Positions 24,380 to 32,362 of a stretch of DNA of 45,012 nucleotides are shown piece by piece. Where the stretch lies: NCBI GenBank assembly GCA_017435905.1, contig JAFSEB010000081.1, positions 1-45,012 of the forward strand, read 5' to 3'. The stretch comes from Clostridia bacterium. Lineage in GTDB: Bacteria; Bacillota; Clostridia; Christensenellales; CAG-138. The notes below the pieces were generated by a model. It made no database searches. It was not told the DNA's origin and saw only the letters and a list, made by a program, of their open reading frames with translations. Each line of letters begins with the position of its first letter. Position 1 is the first letter of the stretch. The position numbers and the translations under genes were made by a program.

Positions 24380-25582
24380 TTATTCAACCGTGACGCCGAT
24401 GCCGAGACCGGCGATATCCCGGAAAAAGTCGGGGTAGCTTTTTTTGACGGCTTCAGCGCCCTCTATCTCGCCGCCAAGGGCAGAAAGCAGCACCGAAAGG
24501 CTCATGACGATGCGGTGATCGTTGTGGCCGTAAAGGGGCAGCGCAGGGGCCTGCAGCGTGCCCGACACGGTGATGGCGTTTTCCTCCACCACGGCCGTCA
24601 CGCCCATTTTCTGAAGCTCCGCCGCCATGGCGGCGCCCCTGTCGCTTTCCTTGATGCGAAGGCGTGCGGTGTCAAGCAGCCTGCCGCCGCCCTGCACCGC
24701 CGCTGCCGCCATCAAAATGGGGCCAAGGTCCGGGCAGTCCGCAATGGAAAAGGCTTCGCCGCTGCGGATCGCCGCAAAGGCATCCTTGTAAACACGGTCG
24801 CCCTGCAGGGAATCCGCAAGAAGCCCCGTGACGGCAACATTGCCGCCCACAAGGTCAAAGGCGCTCAAAAAGGCGGCGTTGGAGTGGTCTCCCTCAATGA
24901 CGGCATCGGCCGCCCTGTAGCGTTGACCGCCGGGGATGAACAGCACCCGTTCCCCTTCCCAATGCGCCTTCACGCCGAAGGATGCAAGGGCGGAAAGGGT
25001 CATATCGATATAGCTGCGGCTTTCCACCGCCGTTGAAAGGCGGATGCGGCTATCCCCGGAAACGAGGGGCAGCGCAAAAAGAAGACCGCTTACAAACTGG
25101 CTTGATACATTGCCGGGCATGGTATATTCGCCGGAGGGAAGAGGGCCTTTCACCGAAATGCAGGATTCCGTCCGGGAAAAGGCAAGCCCCCGTTCCCGGC
25201 AGAGCTCCGCATAGATCTCCATGGGGCGCTTCATGAGCCTGCCGGCGCCAAACAGGGTGGCTTCCGCTTCCGACAAAAGCGCAATGGGCAGAAAGAAACG
25301 CAGCGTGGAGCCGCTTTCACGGCAGGATGCGCTGAGGGCGGCCCTGCGCTTTGTGGGGTCAAAGCCCTTTACGAGAAGGGAATCCCCCTCCCATGTCAGG
25401 GAAGCGCCCATGGCGGTAAGGCAATCCACCGTGGCAAGGATATCCTCGCTTTTTGCGGCGTTGCGGATGCGGCTTTCCCCCTCCGCAAGGGCGGCGGCGA
25501 TGAGAAGCCTGTGCCCCATGCTTTTGGAGGGCGGTGCGCTGACCGTGCCCACAGCCTTCGAGGGCGAAAAAACGGCTTTCAT
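24380..25582 (-). CDS. aroA: 5-enolpyruvylshikimate-3-phosphate synthase
   Basis: This 400-residue EPSP synthase has the PEP/shikimate motif VSAPPSKSMGHRLLIAAALA near the N-terminus, SGSTLRFFLPIAL at about 90 and the C-terminal LRIKESDRGAAMAAELQKMG with YGHNDHRIVMS. It transfers the enolpyruvyl group of PEP to shikimate 3-phosphate. The N-terminal Gly-rich GNAGTAMRP of class I enzymes is replaced by CRESGSTLRF, a Firmicutes/class II-like form. Its start overlaps the aroQ stop by 4 bases. It is slightly shorter than the 427 residues of E. coli. Confidence 0.94.
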   Translation of the reverse strand: MKAVFSPSKAVGTVSAPPSKSMGHRLLIAAALAEGESRIRNAAKSEDILATVDCLTAMGASLTWEGDSLLVKGFDPTKRRAALSASCRESGSTLRFFLPIALLSEAEATLFGAGRLMKRPMEIYAELCRERGLAFSRTESCISVKGPLPSGEYTMPGNVSSQFVSGLLFALPLVSGDSRIRLSTAVESRSYIDMTLSALASFGVKAHWEGERVLFIPGGQRYRAADAVIEGDHSNAAFLSAFDLVGGNVAVTGLLADSLQGDRVYKDAFAAIRSGEAFSIADCPDLGPILMAAAAVQGGGRLLDTARLRIKESDRGAAMAAELQKMGVTAVVEENAITVSGTLQAPALPLYGHNDHRIVMSLSVLLSALGGEIEGAEAVKKSYPDFFRDIAGLGIGVTVE

Positions 25583-26019
25583 GCTTCGCCCCTTTCAAGG
25601 AGCATATCGATGCCCCTTAAATACCCTTCAAGGCCAAGCCCCGTTACCGTGCCGATGCACCCTGCCCGAATGTAGCTGACCTGACGGAAAGCCTCCCGTT
25701 CCTCCACCTTGGAGATGTGTACCTCCACCGTGGGCAGGCCGGTGGCTTTCACCGCATCAAGCAAAGCGATGCTGGTGTGGGTATAGGCACCCGGGTTGAT
25801 GACGATGCCGTCAAAGCCCTTGAAGTAAGCGCCCTGAATGGCGTCCACAAGGTCGCCCTCGTGGTTGGATTGGCAGAAATCCACCTCTTCCACGCCCTTT
25901 TCCCTGCAGTAGGCTTCCACAAGCGCCACAAGATCCGCATAGGTGCCCCTGCCGTAGTGACCCGGTTCACGGATGCCCAGCATATTGAGGTTGGGCCCGT
26001 TGATGATCATCAGCTTCAT
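25579..26019 (-). CDS. aroQ: 3-dehydroquinate dehydratase, type II
   Basis: The 146-residue protein is a type II dehydroquinase: MIINGPNLNMLGIREPGHYG with the catalytic Tyr in HYGRGTY, then FCQSNHEGDLVDAIQ and VEVHISKVEEREAFRQVSYI. It removes water from 3-dehydroquinate to give 3-dehydroshikimate and works as a dodecamer. Both ends overlap neighbours by 4 bases (ATGA), with the aroE-aroK fusion upstream and aroA downstream, so translation is tightly coupled. Confidence 0.95.
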   Translation of the reverse strand: MKLMIINGPNLNMLGIREPGHYGRGTYADLVALVEAYCREKGVEEVDFCQSNHEGDLVDAIQGAYFKGFDGIVINPGAYTHTSIALLDAVKATGLPTVEVHISKVEEREAFRQVSYIRAGCIGTVTGLGLEGYLRGIDMLLERGEA

Positions 26020-27254
26020 GCGTCAAATTCCTCCATAATGGCATCGGCAGCAGCCTCGGCGCTGCCGGAATTGTCGATGCGGCAATCCGCCGCCGCAGTA
26101 TAAATGGGATAGCGTTCCCGGCAGCGTGCCATGAGCGCCTCCCTGTCGGAGGAAAGGGGGCGGTCATCGGTGGGAAGGATATCCGAAAGGGGTCTGTCGA
26201 GGAAATACAGCCGCCCGTTGTGGCGAAGCAGCTTTCTGTTTTCCTCCCGAAGGATGGCGCCGCCGCCCGTGGCGATCACAAGCCCCATCCTGTCCGCAAG
26301 GGATGCGATCGCTGCCGTTTCCATATCCCGGAAGGCGGTCTCCCCCTCCTTTGCAAAGATATCCGTAATGGGCATCTTCGCCGTTTCCACGATGAGGGCA
26401 TCCGTATCGACAAGCTGCCGCCCGAGCTTTTTTGCAAGGATGGCGCCAACGGTGCTCTTGCCGCTGCCGGGCATGCCGATGAGCACGATGTTTTCCCGTT
26501 CGCGCACCATGCTCAGGTACAGCGCTTCCACCGCTTCCCCATCGGGTCGGGTGCCGATAAAGTGCTCAATGGCGGCTGCCGCCTGGGCAATGAGCATGTA
26601 AAGGCCGCCTGCAGCCCTGATGCCCCGTTCCTTCGCCGCAAGGATGAAGGCGGTGCGAAGGGGATTGTACACCGCATCCACCGCCGCTTCAAGTTGGGGA
26701 AAACGGGAAAGCTCCGCCGCCATGCCCTCAAGGTGGGGGTACATGCCGGCAGGGGTGGTGTTGATGAGCACCTGCGCATCGCTGTGGCGGGAATAGGCTT
26801 CCTCATAGCGGATGCAGCCCGGCTTTTCACCCCTGCTGAGGCGGTAAACTTCCCTTGCGCCAAGATCCTCCGCCACGGCCTTTGCGGTTTTCGATGTGCC
26901 GCCGCTGCCGAGGATGAGCACCTTTTTTCCGCAAAGGGAGATGCCGTTTTTTTCGATGAGCGCCGCCATGCCGGCATGGTCGGTGTTGTAGCCGTAAAGC
27001 TTTCCTTCACGGTTCACCACCGTGTTCACCGCACCGATGCGCTGCGCCTTTTCATCGATCACATCAAGGAAGGGGATCACCGCTTCCTTATAGGGGATGG
27101 TGACGTTGATGGCTTTAAAGCTGCGCTTTGTGAGGAACTCCGGCAGCTCTTCCGCCGTCAGTTCCGTTAATTCGTAGGTATAATCCGTCAGGCTTTCGTG
27201 GATGGCCTTGGAAAAGCTGTGGGGCAGGTGCGCCCCGATCAGTCCGTATTCCAT
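26016..27254 (-). CDS. aroEK: Shikimate dehydrogenase-shikimate kinase fusion
   Basis: One 412-residue frame carries two enzymes. Residues 1-245 are shikimate dehydrogenase: YGLIGAHLPHSFSKAIHESL, the catalytic Lys in NVTIPYKEAVIPF, NTDHAGM, and the NADP loop LILGSGGTSKTAKAVAEDLG. Residues about 255-412 are shikimate kinase: NIVLIGMPGSGKSTVGAILA (Walker A), DTDALIVETAKMPITDIFA, FRDMETAAI and ATGGGAIL. It thus turns 3-dehydroshikimate into shikimate 3-phosphate in one chain. The frame has no stop or likely internal start between the domains, so the fusion is real in this sequence. It follows aroC by 3 bases. Confidence 0.93.
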   Translation of the reverse strand: MEYGLIGAHLPHSFSKAIHESLTDYTYELTELTAEELPEFLTKRSFKAINVTIPYKEAVIPFLDVIDEKAQRIGAVNTVVNREGKLYGYNTDHAGMAALIEKNGISLCGKKVLILGSGGTSKTAKAVAEDLGAREVYRLSRGEKPGCIRYEEAYSRHSDAQVLINTTPAGMYPHLEGMAAELSRFPQLEAAVDAVYNPLRTAFILAAKERGIRAAGGLYMLIAQAAAAIEHFIGTRPDGEAVEALYLSMVRERENIVLIGMPGSGKSTVGAILAKKLGRQLVDTDALIVETAKMPITDIFAKEGETAFRDMETAAIASLADRMGLVIATGGGAILREENRKLLRHNGRLYFLDRPLSDILPTDDRPLSSDREALMARCRERYPIYTAAADCRIDNSGSAEAAADAIMEEFDA

Positions 27255-27257
27255 GCG

Positions 27258-28352
27258 TTACGCTCCCTTCAGCCAATCCGTGCCGAAGCGCTGGGCAAGA
27301 AGGTCTGCAATGACAAGGGCTGTCACCGCTTCCGCCACCGCCGCTGCCCGGTGCACGATGCAGGGATCGTGCCTGCCTTCGATGGCGATATCCGCATTTT
27401 CCATGGCGGAAAAGTCCACGGTCTGCTGCTGTTTGGCGATGGAGGGGGTGGGCTTCACCGCAAGGCGAAACAGGATGGGCATGCCGTTGGTGATGCCGCC
27501 GTTGATGCCGCCGTTGCGGTTGGTGGCGGTGATGACCTTGCCGTTTTCCATGCGGAAGTCGTCGTTGACCTCGCTGCCCTTTCTGTTTGCCATGTCAAAG
27601 CCCGTGCCGAATTCGATGCCCTTCACGCCGCCCACGGAGAAAAGCGCATGGGAAAGCAAACTTTCCACGGAATCGAACCAGGGTTCGCCCACGCCTGCAG
27701 GCACGCCGGTGACGATGCATTCCAGGATGCCGCCGAGGCTGTCGCACTCCGCCTTTGCTGTGAGGATGGCTTCCTGCATTTTTTCTGCGGCAGCAGCATC
27801 CAGCACCGGGAACGGCATGGGGGCAAGGCGGTCAAGATCCGCTTCAATGTCCGAAAACTCACGGTCAAGAATGCCGTGCAGCGCCTTCACATGGCTGCCG
27901 ATGCGGATGCCCTTTTCCCTCAGGGCGCTTTGCAGGATGGCGCCTGCCGCCACAAGGGCTGCGGTGATACGGCCGGAAAAATGGCCGCCGCCCCGGTAGT
28001 CCTGAAAGCCGTGGTATTTTTCATTGGCGGTATAATCCGCATGGCCGGGGCGCGCAAGGAAGCGTGTGGCTTCATAGTCCCGGCTTTTTTTGTTTTCGTT
28101 GGGGATGAGGATGCAAAGGGGCGTGCCGGTGGTTTTGCCGTTGAAAACGCCGCTTACGATCCGGAAGGGATCCTGTTCCCTTCGTGCGGTGGATACGGCA
28201 CCCTGCGGACGGCGCTTTTGCAGCGCCGCTTCGATGGCAGCTTCCTCAACGGCGATGCCCGGGGCAAGCCCGTCGAGCACGGCGCCGATCATCTCCCCGT
28301 GGCTTTCGCCAAAAAGGGTAAGGGCAACGGATGTGCCGAATGTGTTTTTCAT
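27258..28352 (-). CDS. aroC: Chorismate synthase
   Basis: The 364-residue protein has the chorismate synthase signatures GESHGEMIGAVLDGLAPGI, FLARPGHADYTANEKYHGFQ with DYRGGGHFSGRITAA, and NGGINGGITNGMPI followed by RHDPCIVHRAAAVAEAV. It uses reduced FMN to remove phosphate from EPSP and produce chorismate. Start overlaps the aroB stop by 4 bases and the stop is 3 bases before aroEK, so it is part of the same transcript. Length is typical. Confidence 0.95.
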   Translation of the reverse strand: MKNTFGTSVALTLFGESHGEMIGAVLDGLAPGIAVEEAAIEAALQKRRPQGAVSTARREQDPFRIVSGVFNGKTTGTPLCILIPNENKKSRDYEATRFLARPGHADYTANEKYHGFQDYRGGGHFSGRITAALVAAGAILQSALREKGIRIGSHVKALHGILDREFSDIEADLDRLAPMPFPVLDAAAAEKMQEAILTAKAECDSLGGILECIVTGVPAGVGEPWFDSVESLLSHALFSVGGVKGIEFGTGFDMANRKGSEVNDDFRMENGKVITATNRNGGINGGITNGMPILFRLAVKPTPSIAKQQQTVDFSAMENADIAIEGRHDPCIVHRAAAVAEAVTALVIADLLAQRFGTDWLKGA

Positions 28353-29380
28353 GCAAGTGCCTCCTTTACCGCTTCCGCAAGCGCCGAAAGCTCCGTTTTG
28401 GCAAGATATCCCTCGCCGATGCGGTCAAGCTTCGCCACGGTGACAACGCTGCCTGCCGCCTTTTTATCGTGGGCAAGGGCTGCCATCACCGCATCCGCAT
28501 CCGCCTTTGCCTTGGTGGGCAGGCCGATCTTTCGGAGCACCCCGAGAAGCCGTTCCTTCGCCTCGCCGCCGCACATGGGCAGCATGCCGATCGCCACGCA
28601 CTCCCCGTGGTAAAGCCCCTCTTTGCGGTCTTCTTCCATGCCGGCAAGGCTTTCGATGCCGTGCCCCACGGTGTGCCCGAAGTTGAGCATTTTGCGAAGC
28701 CCCTGTTCCTTTTCATCCTCCTCCACCACCGCTTTTTTGATGCGGAGGCTGCTTTCGATGATATCATCGATGTGGGAAAGGATGTCCCCTTCCTCATAAT
28801 AGCGGCGGAAGGCTTCTTCATCGAAGCAGGCTGCCATTTTCACCGCCTCCGCAAGGCCGTTTTTCAGCTGCCGTTCGGGAAGGGTCTTCAGCGTATCGGG
28901 ATCGATGAGCACCGCTTTGGGCTGGTAGAAGGCGCCCACGATGTTCTTCACATCCCCAAGGTTCACCGCCACCTTGCCGCCGATGGAGGAATCCACCTCC
29001 GAAAGCAGCGTGGTGGGGATATTGTAAAAATCGATGCCCCGCATATAGCTGGCTGCGGCAAAGCCGGCAAGGTCGCCCACCACGCCGCCGCCCACGGCGG
29101 CTACGGCGTCGCCCCGGGAAAAGCCGGCACCGAGCATGCTGCGAAGCAGCATTTCCAGCACCTGAAGGCTCTTGCTGCCCTCGCCCTCCTTCACGGTGAC
29201 GGTGACGGGCACTTTGCACTGCTGCGCAAGGGTGTTGGCGTACTCGGGGGGCACGCCTTCATCCGTCACGATGAGCACCCTGCGCGCAAGGTTCAGGTAT
29301 TCCCCTGCTTTTTTCAGGCTGCCCCGCTCAATGATGATATCGTAGCTGTTTTTTCCAAGCTCCATACGAAGGGTCGTCAT
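28349..29380 (-). CDS. aroB: 3-dehydroquinate synthase
   Basis: The 343-residue protein has the AroB core: AVGGGVVGDLAGFAAASYMR, YNIPTTLLSEVDSSIGGKVA and the zinc ligands in GLAEAVKMAA, NFGHTVGHGIES and LYHGECVAIG. It turns DAHP into 3-dehydroquinate with NAD as a catalytic cofactor. I start it at ATG 29380 (MTTLRMELGK), whose ATGA overlaps the pheA stop; an open extension upstream into pheA is not credible. Domain order and length are as usual. Confidence 0.95.
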   Translation of the reverse strand: MTTLRMELGKNSYDIIIERGSLKKAGEYLNLARRVLIVTDEGVPPEYANTLAQQCKVPVTVTVKEGEGSKSLQVLEMLLRSMLGAGFSRGDAVAAVGGGVVGDLAGFAAASYMRGIDFYNIPTTLLSEVDSSIGGKVAVNLGDVKNIVGAFYQPKAVLIDPDTLKTLPERQLKNGLAEAVKMAACFDEEAFRRYYEEGDILSHIDDIIESSLRIKKAVVEEDEKEQGLRKMLNFGHTVGHGIESLAGMEEDRKEGLYHGECVAIGMLPMCGGEAKERLLGVLRKIGLPTKAKADADAVMAALAHDKKAAGSVVTVAKLDRIGEGYLAKTELSALAEAVKEALA

Positions 29381-30489
29381 GCGTTGCTGCCCCCTTTCAG
29401 GATGCGGTGCCCGTGGTAGGTGCCGGCGAGCTTCAGCTCCTCGCATTCCTCGCCAAGCTCCCGGAGCATGGCACGCCCCTTTTCCGTTTCAAGATCGCCT
29501 TCCGCTTCAATATAGAAGTAATACTGCCACAGAAGCTCCTTCATGGGGCGTGAGCGGAGGGTGGTGATGTTATAGCCGTACTTGCCGAGGATATCGATAG
29601 CCCTTGCAAGGCTGCCGGCGGAATGCTTTACCGTTAGCAGCAGGATGAAATGATCCCCCCTGCCGCCCTGCAGCGGATCGTTTTCCGCCCGGGAAAGCAC
29701 GGCAAAGCGTGTGGTGTTCGCCCGGCTTTCGTTGATGCCCTTCTGCAGGGTGCAAAGCCCGTAAAGGGCGCCCGTTTCCCCGTTGGCGATGGCGGCAACG
29801 CTTTTATCCCCCAATTCCGCCACATGCTTGGCGGCAAGGGCGGTGTTGGAAAACGCCTTTGCGGTGAGACCTGCTTTTTTCAGGTAGCCTGCGCACTGGG
29901 AAAGCGCCTGCGGATGGCTGATGACGGTTTTGATATCCGCCATTGTAGCGCCGGGCAATGCAAGAAGGTCATGCTCCACGGGAAGCTCATACACGCCGTT
30001 GATGCGAAGGCTGCCGAAATAGATGAGATCCACCGCCTCCGCCACCTCGCCGGCAAAGCTGTTTTCGATGGGGATGACCGCCGCATCGCACTCGCCGCTT
30101 TGGGCAGCCTTGTAGGCGGCGGCGAAATCCGCAAAGGGCACCTTTTCCCCATCGGGGAAAATGCGGTTTGCCGCCACATGGGCAAAGGCGCCTTCGGTGC
30201 CTGCATAGGCAATGCGCATGCCGGAAAGCAGCTTCCTTTGGTAGAGCTTGGATACATCCATGGTGTGCTGCAGGAACAGGGTGTAAAATTCCCGAATGGT
30301 GGGATCCTCCACACGGGCGGCGTTCTTTTCGATCACAGCCTTTTCACGGGCGGCATCGAAAATGGGCATGCCCTTTTCCTTTTTGTGCTCCGCCACAAGG
30401 GCGGCAGCCGCCATGCGCTCTTCAAACAGGGCAGCCATTTCACGGTCCACCCGGTCGATGATCTCCCGTGCCTTTGTGAGTTTATCCAT
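29377..30489 (-). CDS. pheA: Chorismate mutase-prephenate dehydratase (P-protein)
   Basis: The 370-residue protein has three parts. Residues 1-85 form an AroQ-type chorismate mutase (LTKAREIIDRVDREMAALFE), about 95-275 the prephenate dehydratase (RIAYAGTEGAFAHVAA, VIPIENSFAGEV, NTTRFAVLS), and about 285-365 an ACT domain with AGSLARAIDIL and RSRPMKELLWQYYFYIEAEG that senses Phe. It converts chorismate via prephenate to phenylpyruvate. GGAGG lies 9 bases before ATG 30489; an in-frame upstream extension lacks a ribosome site. It heads the aro operon and is preceded by a Phe-rich leader peptide and intrinsic terminator, so phenylalanine probably controls both synthesis and activity. Confidence 0.93.
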   Translation of the reverse strand: MDKLTKAREIIDRVDREMAALFEERMAAAALVAEHKKEKGMPIFDAAREKAVIEKNAARVEDPTIREFYTLFLQHTMDVSKLYQRKLLSGMRIAYAGTEGAFAHVAANRIFPDGEKVPFADFAAAYKAAQSGECDAAVIPIENSFAGEVAEAVDLIYFGSLRINGVYELPVEHDLLALPGATMADIKTVISHPQALSQCAGYLKKAGLTAKAFSNTALAAKHVAELGDKSVAAIANGETGALYGLCTLQKGINESRANTTRFAVLSRAENDPLQGGRGDHFILLLTVKHSAGSLARAIDILGKYGYNITTLRSRPMKELLWQYYFYIEAEGDLETEKGRAMLRELGEECEELKLAGTYHGHRILKGGSNA

Positions 30490-30521
30490 AAATGTGAACC
30501 TCCGCAAGAAAGGAATGAATA

Positions 30522-30554
30522 CAAAAAACAGCCCCGCCAAACCGGCGAAGCTGT
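30522..30554 (-). terminator. Attenuator terminator before pheA
   Basis: On the minus-strand RNA, ACAGCUUCGCC (30544-30554) pairs with GGCGGGGCUGU (30528-30538) over GGUUU, an 11-bp stem with two G-U pairs, and then runs into UUUUUU. It lies between the Phe-rich leader stop at 30573 and pheA at 30489, so it can end transcription before the aro operon. Confidence 0.85.
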
Positions 30555-30572
30555 GCGAAAAAACTTTCGTTT

Positions 30573-30704
30573 TCAGGCAAGCACGACCCGATCCGGCCCA
30601 TGGGAAAGGCGATTAAAGCAGAAAAAATAAGCAGCAAAAAAGCCCGCAAAAAACTTTGCGGTAAAAGCGAAGACGTTCATCTTTTCGCCACGCTGCAGAT
30701 GCAT
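30573..30704 (-). CDS. pheL: Phenylalanine-rich attenuator leader peptide
   Basis: A short frame of 43 codons begins at ATG 30704 with AAGGAG 6 bases upstream and ends at TGA 30573. Nine of residues 12-30 are Phe (positions 12, 14, 18, 19, 22, 23, 27, 28, 30), plus one Tyr; the run FFAGFFAAYFFCF is the core. It lies between a strong promoter and the intrinsic terminator that precedes pheA, the arrangement of E. coli pheL. Stalled ribosomes at Phe codons when charged tRNA-Phe is scarce would favour read-through. Two similar hairpins, CCGCAAA/TTTGCGG (30644-30661) and GCGAAA/TTTCGT (30555-30570), could form the competing structures. ATG 30680 is a possible later start. The peptide itself probably has no function after synthesis. 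Confidence 0.85.
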   Translation of the reverse strand: MHLQRGEKMNVFAFTAKFFAGFFAAYFFCFNRLSHGPDRVVLA

Positions 30705-30732
30705 AATTTGCTCCTTGCCTGTATTTTTTCAC

Positions 30733-30761
30733 AGTATAGCACTCGCCCGCCGCCCAGTCAA
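30733..30761 (-). promoter_or_regulatory. Promoter of the pheA-aro operon
   Basis: On the minus strand TTGACT (30756-30761), a 17-base spacer and TATACT (30733-30738) form a near-consensus sigma-A promoter. Transcription would start near 30726, about 22 bases before the leader peptide ATG. Confidence 0.88.
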
Positions 30762-30799
30762 GAAGCGGCAAAAGAAAAACGAAATGTTCGCTTGGGTAC

Positions 30800-30831
30800 A
30801 AAAAAGGCACGGCCTTGCGGTCGTGCCTTTT
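30800..30831 (-). terminator. Intrinsic terminator after rplL
   Basis: AAAAGGCACGACC pairs with GGCCGTGCCTTTT on the minus strand around a GCAA loop, with one G-U pair, and ends in six T. It lies 19 bases past the rplL stop. Confidence 0.9.
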
Positions 30832-30850
30832 GATTGCGTTGGGTAAGATC

Positions 30851-31219
30851 TTATTTGATCTCGACGGTAGCGCCAACAGCCTTGAAAGCTTCTGCGATCT
30901 TCTCGCACTCTTCCTTGGAAACGCCTTCCTTGAGGGGCTTGGGAGCGTTGTCAACGAGTTCCTTGGCTTCCTTGAGGCCGAGGCCGGTGAGCTCACGGAC
31001 AGCCTTGATGACCTTGATCTTTTCGGAGCCGACTTCCTTCAGGATGGCGTCGAACTCGGTCTTCTCTTCAACGGGTTCAGCGGCGGCGGCGGGGCCGGCG
31101 ACTGCAACGGCGGTAGCGGCGGCGGATACGCCAAATTCCTCTTCAAGGGCCTTTACGAGCTCGGAGAGCTCAAGAACGGTCATAGCTTTGATATCGGCAA
31201 TAAGCTGCTCTTTATTCAT
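30851..31219 (-). CDS. rplL: 50S ribosomal protein L7/L12
   Basis: The 122-residue protein has the N-terminal dimer domain ([20 protein letters not shown]), an Ala/Pro/Val-rich hinge (residues 33-50), and the C-terminal factor-binding domain with [20 protein letters not shown] and [15 protein letters not shown]. It forms the L12 stalk that recruits elongation factors. AGGAGG precedes the ATG. It follows rplJ by 52 bases on the same transcript and ends at a strong terminator, so rpoB is not directly downstream here, unlike in many bacteria. Confidence 0.97.
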   Translation of the reverse strand: MNKEQLIADIKAMTVLELSELVKALEEEFGVSAAATAVAVAGPAAAAEPVEEKTEFDAILKEVGSEKIKVIKAVRELTGLGLKEAKELVDNAPKPLKEGVSKEECEKIAEAFKAVGATVEIK

Positions 31220-31271
31220 TGTTTATATCCTCCTATAAGTATTTGTAAATGGTTGTAATGGGTGCTGCCTT

Positions 31272-31787
31272 TTATTCGGCGGCGGGAACTTCGCCCTTCT
31301 GCTTTGCGATCTGGTCGAGGACGATCGCAAGGCCGGAAATGGGGCTCATCATGCTGCCCAGCAAGCGAGCGATAAGCACTTCGCGGGGGGGCAGATCGGC
31401 GAGAGCGTTCATAGCTGCAGCGTCGGAAACGACACCGTTGATGATACCGCCCTTCATCTCGCACTTCTTGGTCTTCTTGATGCAATCCTTCAGGATCTTC
31501 GCAGGCGCAACGGCATCTTCATAACCGAATGCGAATGCGGAGGGGCCCTTCAGGTAAGCGAGGATCGCGTCATCAACGCCGGCTTCCTTCGCAGCACGTT
31601 CCACGATGGAATTCTTGAGAACGACGTATTCAACGCCGGCCTTACGCATTTCGTTACGCAGCGCGGTAACTTCCGAGACGGAGAGGCCACGGTAATCAAA
31701 AACGACTACGGACTGCGCCTTAGCGATCTTTTCCTGCACCTCAGCAACCTGCTTTGCCTTCATTTCGATGATCTTAGCATTTGCCAT
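31272..31787 (-). CDS. rplJ: 50S ribosomal protein L10
   Basis: The 171-residue protein starts at ATG 31787 (MANAKIIEMKAKQVAEVQEK) with AAGGAGG close upstream. It has SVVVFDYRGLSVSEVTALRN, VEYVVLKNSIVERAAKEAG and the C-terminal helix ISGLAIVLDQIAKQKG that binds L12 dimers. L10 anchors the L12 stalk to 23S rRNA and represses its own operon by binding the leader. An upstream extension of the frame crosses the L10 leader and is not coding. No rplK or rplA gene is attached. Confidence 0.97.
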   Translation of the reverse strand: MANAKIIEMKAKQVAEVQEKIAKAQSVVVFDYRGLSVSEVTALRNEMRKAGVEYVVLKNSIVERAAKEAGVDDAILAYLKGPSAFAFGYEDAVAPAKILKDCIKKTKKCEMKGGIINGVVSDAAAMNALADLPPREVLIARLLGSMMSPISGLAIVLDQIAKQKGEVPAAE

Positions 31788-31790
31788 GGT

Positions 31791-31921
31791 TTCACCTCCT
31801 TCAAAATTAAATCCCCTGCCGAAAGACAGGGGATAAAAGCACGCAAATAAAGCTTTGCAAACTTGAACCTCGGTTGGATATTGAGCGCAAGGCGCACCAA
31901 CTGTCTTCGGCATATTCAGTT
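31791..31921 (-). ncRNA. L10 leader, autoregulatory mRNA element
   Basis: The 5' region of the rplJ transcript contains CCGAAGACAGTTGGTGCG, then CTCAATATCCAACCGAGGT, the conserved stem parts of the ribosomal protein L10 leader of Firmicutes. A further hairpin, ATCCCCTGTC with GACAGGGGAT, is present in the last part before the ribosome site. L10(L12)4 binding here represses translation or transcription when ribosomal protein is in excess. Confidence 0.85.
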
Positions 31922-31931
31922 TCCAAACGAT

Positions 31932-31960
31932 ACTTTACCACAAAGGGATATGCTTGTCAA
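31932..31960 (-). promoter_or_regulatory. rplJL promoter
   Basis: On the minus strand TTGACA (31955-31960), a 17-base spacer and TAAAGT (31932-31937) lie directly before the L10 leader. The -35 is consensus; spacing is ideal. Confidence 0.85.
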
Positions 31961-32060
31961 CGAAAAAATCAAGGTTTTTTCGGGTTTTTTCACTGTTTTT
32001 TCGGGGAAACAGCAGCATGAATCCCCTCTTGCCGGCTGCACACAAAACAAATCGATCGTA

Positions 32061-32340
32061 CGGGGTATTCCGATAAGAAAACATCGGTCTAAGAAAGGCA
32101 ATACCGGCCCTATCGGTGTGTTGTGCGGTCTTGAAACAGCACCACTATTCCTTCGACCACACGCCTGCCGATAGAACCGGTCTTGCCTTTTTAGACTCTT
32201 CGACCGCAAAATGGATCGCTTTCGGGTAAATGCAAGGAAAAGGAGGAAGGCATATCCGTCGATATTCCGACCGACGATGACGATGCAGTTGCCCGGAATG
32301 GATTCGTTTTGCGGCGATGTTTTCTTATTGGAATACCCCG
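32061..32340. mobile_element. MITE-like TA-flanked inverted-repeat element, copy 2
   Basis: The ends CGGGGTATTCCGATAAGAAA at the left and, from the right, CGGGGTATTCCAATAAGAAA continue to ACATCG, about 26 bp with one mismatch. Both ends are flanked by TA (32059-32060, 32341-32342). The 280-bp interior has no convincing gene. Its core (AGCACCACTATTCC near 32137, GGAAGGCATATCCGTCGATA near 32243 and TTCCGACCGACGATGACG) parallels copy 1 at 14645-14919, though the terminal repeats differ. It occupies the space between the rplJL promoter and cytidine deaminase. Confidence 0.7.
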
Positions 32341-32343
32341 TAG

Positions 32344-32362
32344 GGGCGGCCATTGGCCGCCC
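32344..32362. repeat. GC-rich palindrome beside MITE copy 2
   Basis: GGGCGGCC and GGCCGCCC form a perfect 8-bp stem around ATT, immediately outside the right end of the element and 41 bases past the cytidine deaminase stop. Without a T tract it is not a usual terminator. It may be another dispersed palindromic repeat. Confidence 0.5.

Noticed and set aside
30490..30732. T-box or TRAP control of the aromatic operon.
   Set aside because: No TGGNACCGCG T-box core and no series of GAG/TAG triplets is present, whereas a Phe-rich leader frame and terminator are.
30613..30996. A 127-codon minus-strand frame across the pheA leader region.
   Set aside because: It crosses the rplL terminator and the aro promoter and covers the leader in a different frame. 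The short Phe-rich frame at 30573-30704 explains the region better.
31788..31913. N-terminal extension of L10 starting at 31913.
   Set aside because: The extension crosses the conserved L10 leader, and ATG 31787 has an AAGGAGG site and the normal protein start.
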